In this document: piece after piece, positions 49,927 through 64,000 of the stretch
How the letters are laid out: every line of letters starts with the position of its first letter
Numbering within the stretch: position 1 is the stretch's first letter
From: Atherinomorus stipes
Lineage: Eukaryota > Chordata > Actinopteri > Atheriniformes > Atherinidae
Direction: 5' to 3'
DNA: 64,000 bases
NCBI GenBank assembly: GCA_023101725.1
Contig: JALJCO010012682.1
Location: 2,480,001 to 2,544,000 of the forward strand
The notes under the pieces: model-generated
What the model was told of the DNA's origin: nothing
Databases searched by the model: none
Seen by the model: only the letters and a program-made list of their open reading frames with translations
Program-made: the position numbers and the translations under genes

Positions 49927-50644
49927 TGAAAATATTCAGATTTGCTGTACATACATTAGCCCTTGTTAATGTGATTATTATTTTCAGTCGTAATTTAATA
50001 TCAAAATAATCCAGGTTTTAGTAAAATCTCCACAATAAACTATGACACTTGGGAGAAACAATCACACGAGTAACAACCTTCACTTGTTCAGTCATAAAGG
50101 TTTCATCTCTTTCTGATATATTTTACAAGTAATGCTCAGATTTTTAAACCATTAAACTTGAATGTTGTTCTCAACAGCATAAAAATAAACATCTCGTGCA
50201 CACGGCATGGGATGAGCAAAATGGTTTTGATTCCTCAAACATTTAACCCGTACATGTTTCACACATGCAATGCTCAATGCTACAAATAAGACAAGAGGGA
50301 ATAAGTGAGTTGTTCCTACAGTGACCCTGTAAACATCATCTCTAAGGCCTCGGTTCAGGTGCCTTTTACATCAAATACAGAATACAGTATTATTGCAAGA
50401 GAGAAATGTTAGAAACAAATCACTTAACACAAAAAAATAAAACTGCTCCAACTACCAGACTAGAAGTAAAATTATCAACATTATCTCAACTGGATTTTAA
50501 AACTACAGTTTTCACACCCATACATCCACGTCATCTTAATGTCCCGTATAACTGCCCTGTGGGGGCCTGTGCAGCAGATACAAGATGTAGTGTAGCACCA
50601 AAGCTTGTGTTCTGATTAGTTTGGCCCCCAGTGGTATTTTTATC

Positions 50645-62940
<12,296 letters not shown>

Positions 62941-64000
62941 CTTAAGAAGCAAACCCACTCAGATAAGTAAACTAATGTATGGACAGTAGGTGAAGCTTTT
63001 CTTAGCTGGGTGGGACTGGCAAAATTGGCAGTAATTCAGTCATTCTACATGGATACGATAGTTTATCAGACCCACCTGTGGGCTGGCAAAAAGAAAGAAA
63101 AAAAAAAAAAAGAAGAAACTCAAGTTTTGTTTTTTTTTGATGAACATACAAAAGACTAACTCAGTGTTTGCAAGAATCTAAGCAAGTGGTCAGTGTATGG
63201 GAAAAATACTGTAATACGCGTAAATGTTCGAGAGTGGATAGGTTAGGAGTTTCTCTTGAACAAAGTGGGCATCTTGCTATGAAGCTGCACACGCATATTT
63301 GGCGCTTCATGATTAGTGAAATTTGGTGAAATGATGCCTGCATGGGTATTTCTATGGCAGTGTTGGAAGGAAGCTAGAGCTTGGACTGAAAAACTCAACA
63401 GATTCATACAGATTACTCAATTATGCATGAATGAAAAAAAAACTACTTAAATGAAATTTTTTATGAGGAAATAATACACTAACATGGTTAAAAGCTCATA
63501 AAAGTCCATTTTTCATGATAGGGCTTCTGTAGGTCAACGAGTAGTACAGTGAGTTACTGCGTTTTACATCGCTTACGCATCAACTTTGCTGGTAATCCTC
63601 TGGCAAACGTCACAGCAGGCGGAGGTTGATGCAGACATGTTGCCTTTTTTTCCCAGTACTATAATTTTCTCTTCCTCATAGGTTTCAACCCAGCCAGCAT
63701 TGCATATGGGTTAAATTTTGGCTGCATATGAGGGACCCAAGTGAGTTTGGCCATGGTTTCCATGGTGGCCCCACCTGTATTTTCCCATGTGGGTTTCCAT
63801 ATAGGGCCCATGTAGCTTAAACTATGAGATCTGCACATTTGTCCAGTTCAAGCCCATGCCTATAGGCTATATGGGAAAACACAGGTGGGTCCACCATGGA
63901 AACCGTGGACAAACCCACTTGGGTCCCTCATCTGCCAAAATTGAACCCATATGGCCCCCACATGCAATGCTTCCTGGGAAGGAGGAGCTGTAATTCCACT
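62941..64000 (-). other. dhtkd1 upstream intron (partial)
   Basis: This begins at the CTTAAG acceptor preceding the first exon seen. I searched for the upstream exon (human equivalent GHKAAKINPLFTG) and did not find it, so it lies beyond the window. The stretch contains the MITE at 63689-63978 and otherwise plain intron sequence. Confidence 0.65.
63689..63978. mobile_element. Palindromic MITE, ~290 bp
   Basis: CCCAGCCAGCATTGCATATGGG at the left is mirrored by CATGCAATGCTTCCTGGG at the right. Pairing continues for well over 100 bp, for example GAGGGACCCAAGTGAGTTTG against AAACCCACTTGGGTCCCTC, and TTCCATGGTGG against CCACCATGGAA. No clear target duplication was seen. Confidence 0.8.

Overview
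This is nuclear DNA of a ray-finned fish, most likely a percomorph teleost. There are multi-exon genes with GT-AG introns, no operons, many microsatellites, and dense relics of fish DNA transposons: Tc1/mariner-like, hAT-like and short non-autonomous (MITE-like) elements. No species is claimed. No bacterial, phage, CRISPR or toxin system is visible.

Three protein-coding genes were reconstructed by joining exons on splice sites, reading phase and family similarity. (1) 451-5643, plus strand: ucma, the Gla-rich secreted cartilage matrix protein, complete in 5 coding exons (137 residues). (2) 9262-44809, minus strand: camk1d-type Ca2+/calmodulin-dependent protein kinase I delta, complete in 11 coding exons (413 residues). 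Its start codon lies beside a CpG-rich putative promoter at about 44.8-45.5 kb. (3) 50645-62940, minus strand: dhtkd1, the thiamine-diphosphate E1 subunit of the mitochondrial 2-oxoadipate dehydrogenase complex. Its last 15 coding exons (about 814 residues and the stop) are here. The first roughly 100 residues lie beyond the right edge.

Layout: ucma and camk1d are convergent across a 3.6-kb gap. camk1d and dhtkd1 run the same way, with about 5.8 kb between the dhtkd1 stop and the camk1d start. All three genes lie in one chromosomal neighbourhood in human (10p13-p14), so this looks like a conserved and compacted vertebrate block. The three products (matrix protein, kinase, lysine/tryptophan catabolic enzyme) are not known to work together, so the linkage is most simply ancestral.

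The rest is intron and intergenic DNA rich in repeats. Notable items are an 88-bp-arm near-perfect hairpin in a camk1d intron (17664-17856), a ~500-bp inverted repeat in camk1d intron 1 (37043-37539), a hAT-like MITE with an exact 8-bp target duplication (32957-33330), elements nested in elements (21409-22652 and 38064-39297), a Tc1-like MITE and a larger relative with the same terminus (13241-13507 and 51433-52230), a DIRS-like reverse-transcriptase relic near 41.1 kb, a ~240-bp (TA)n array (54209-54447), and an apparent GC-AG intron in dhtkd1.
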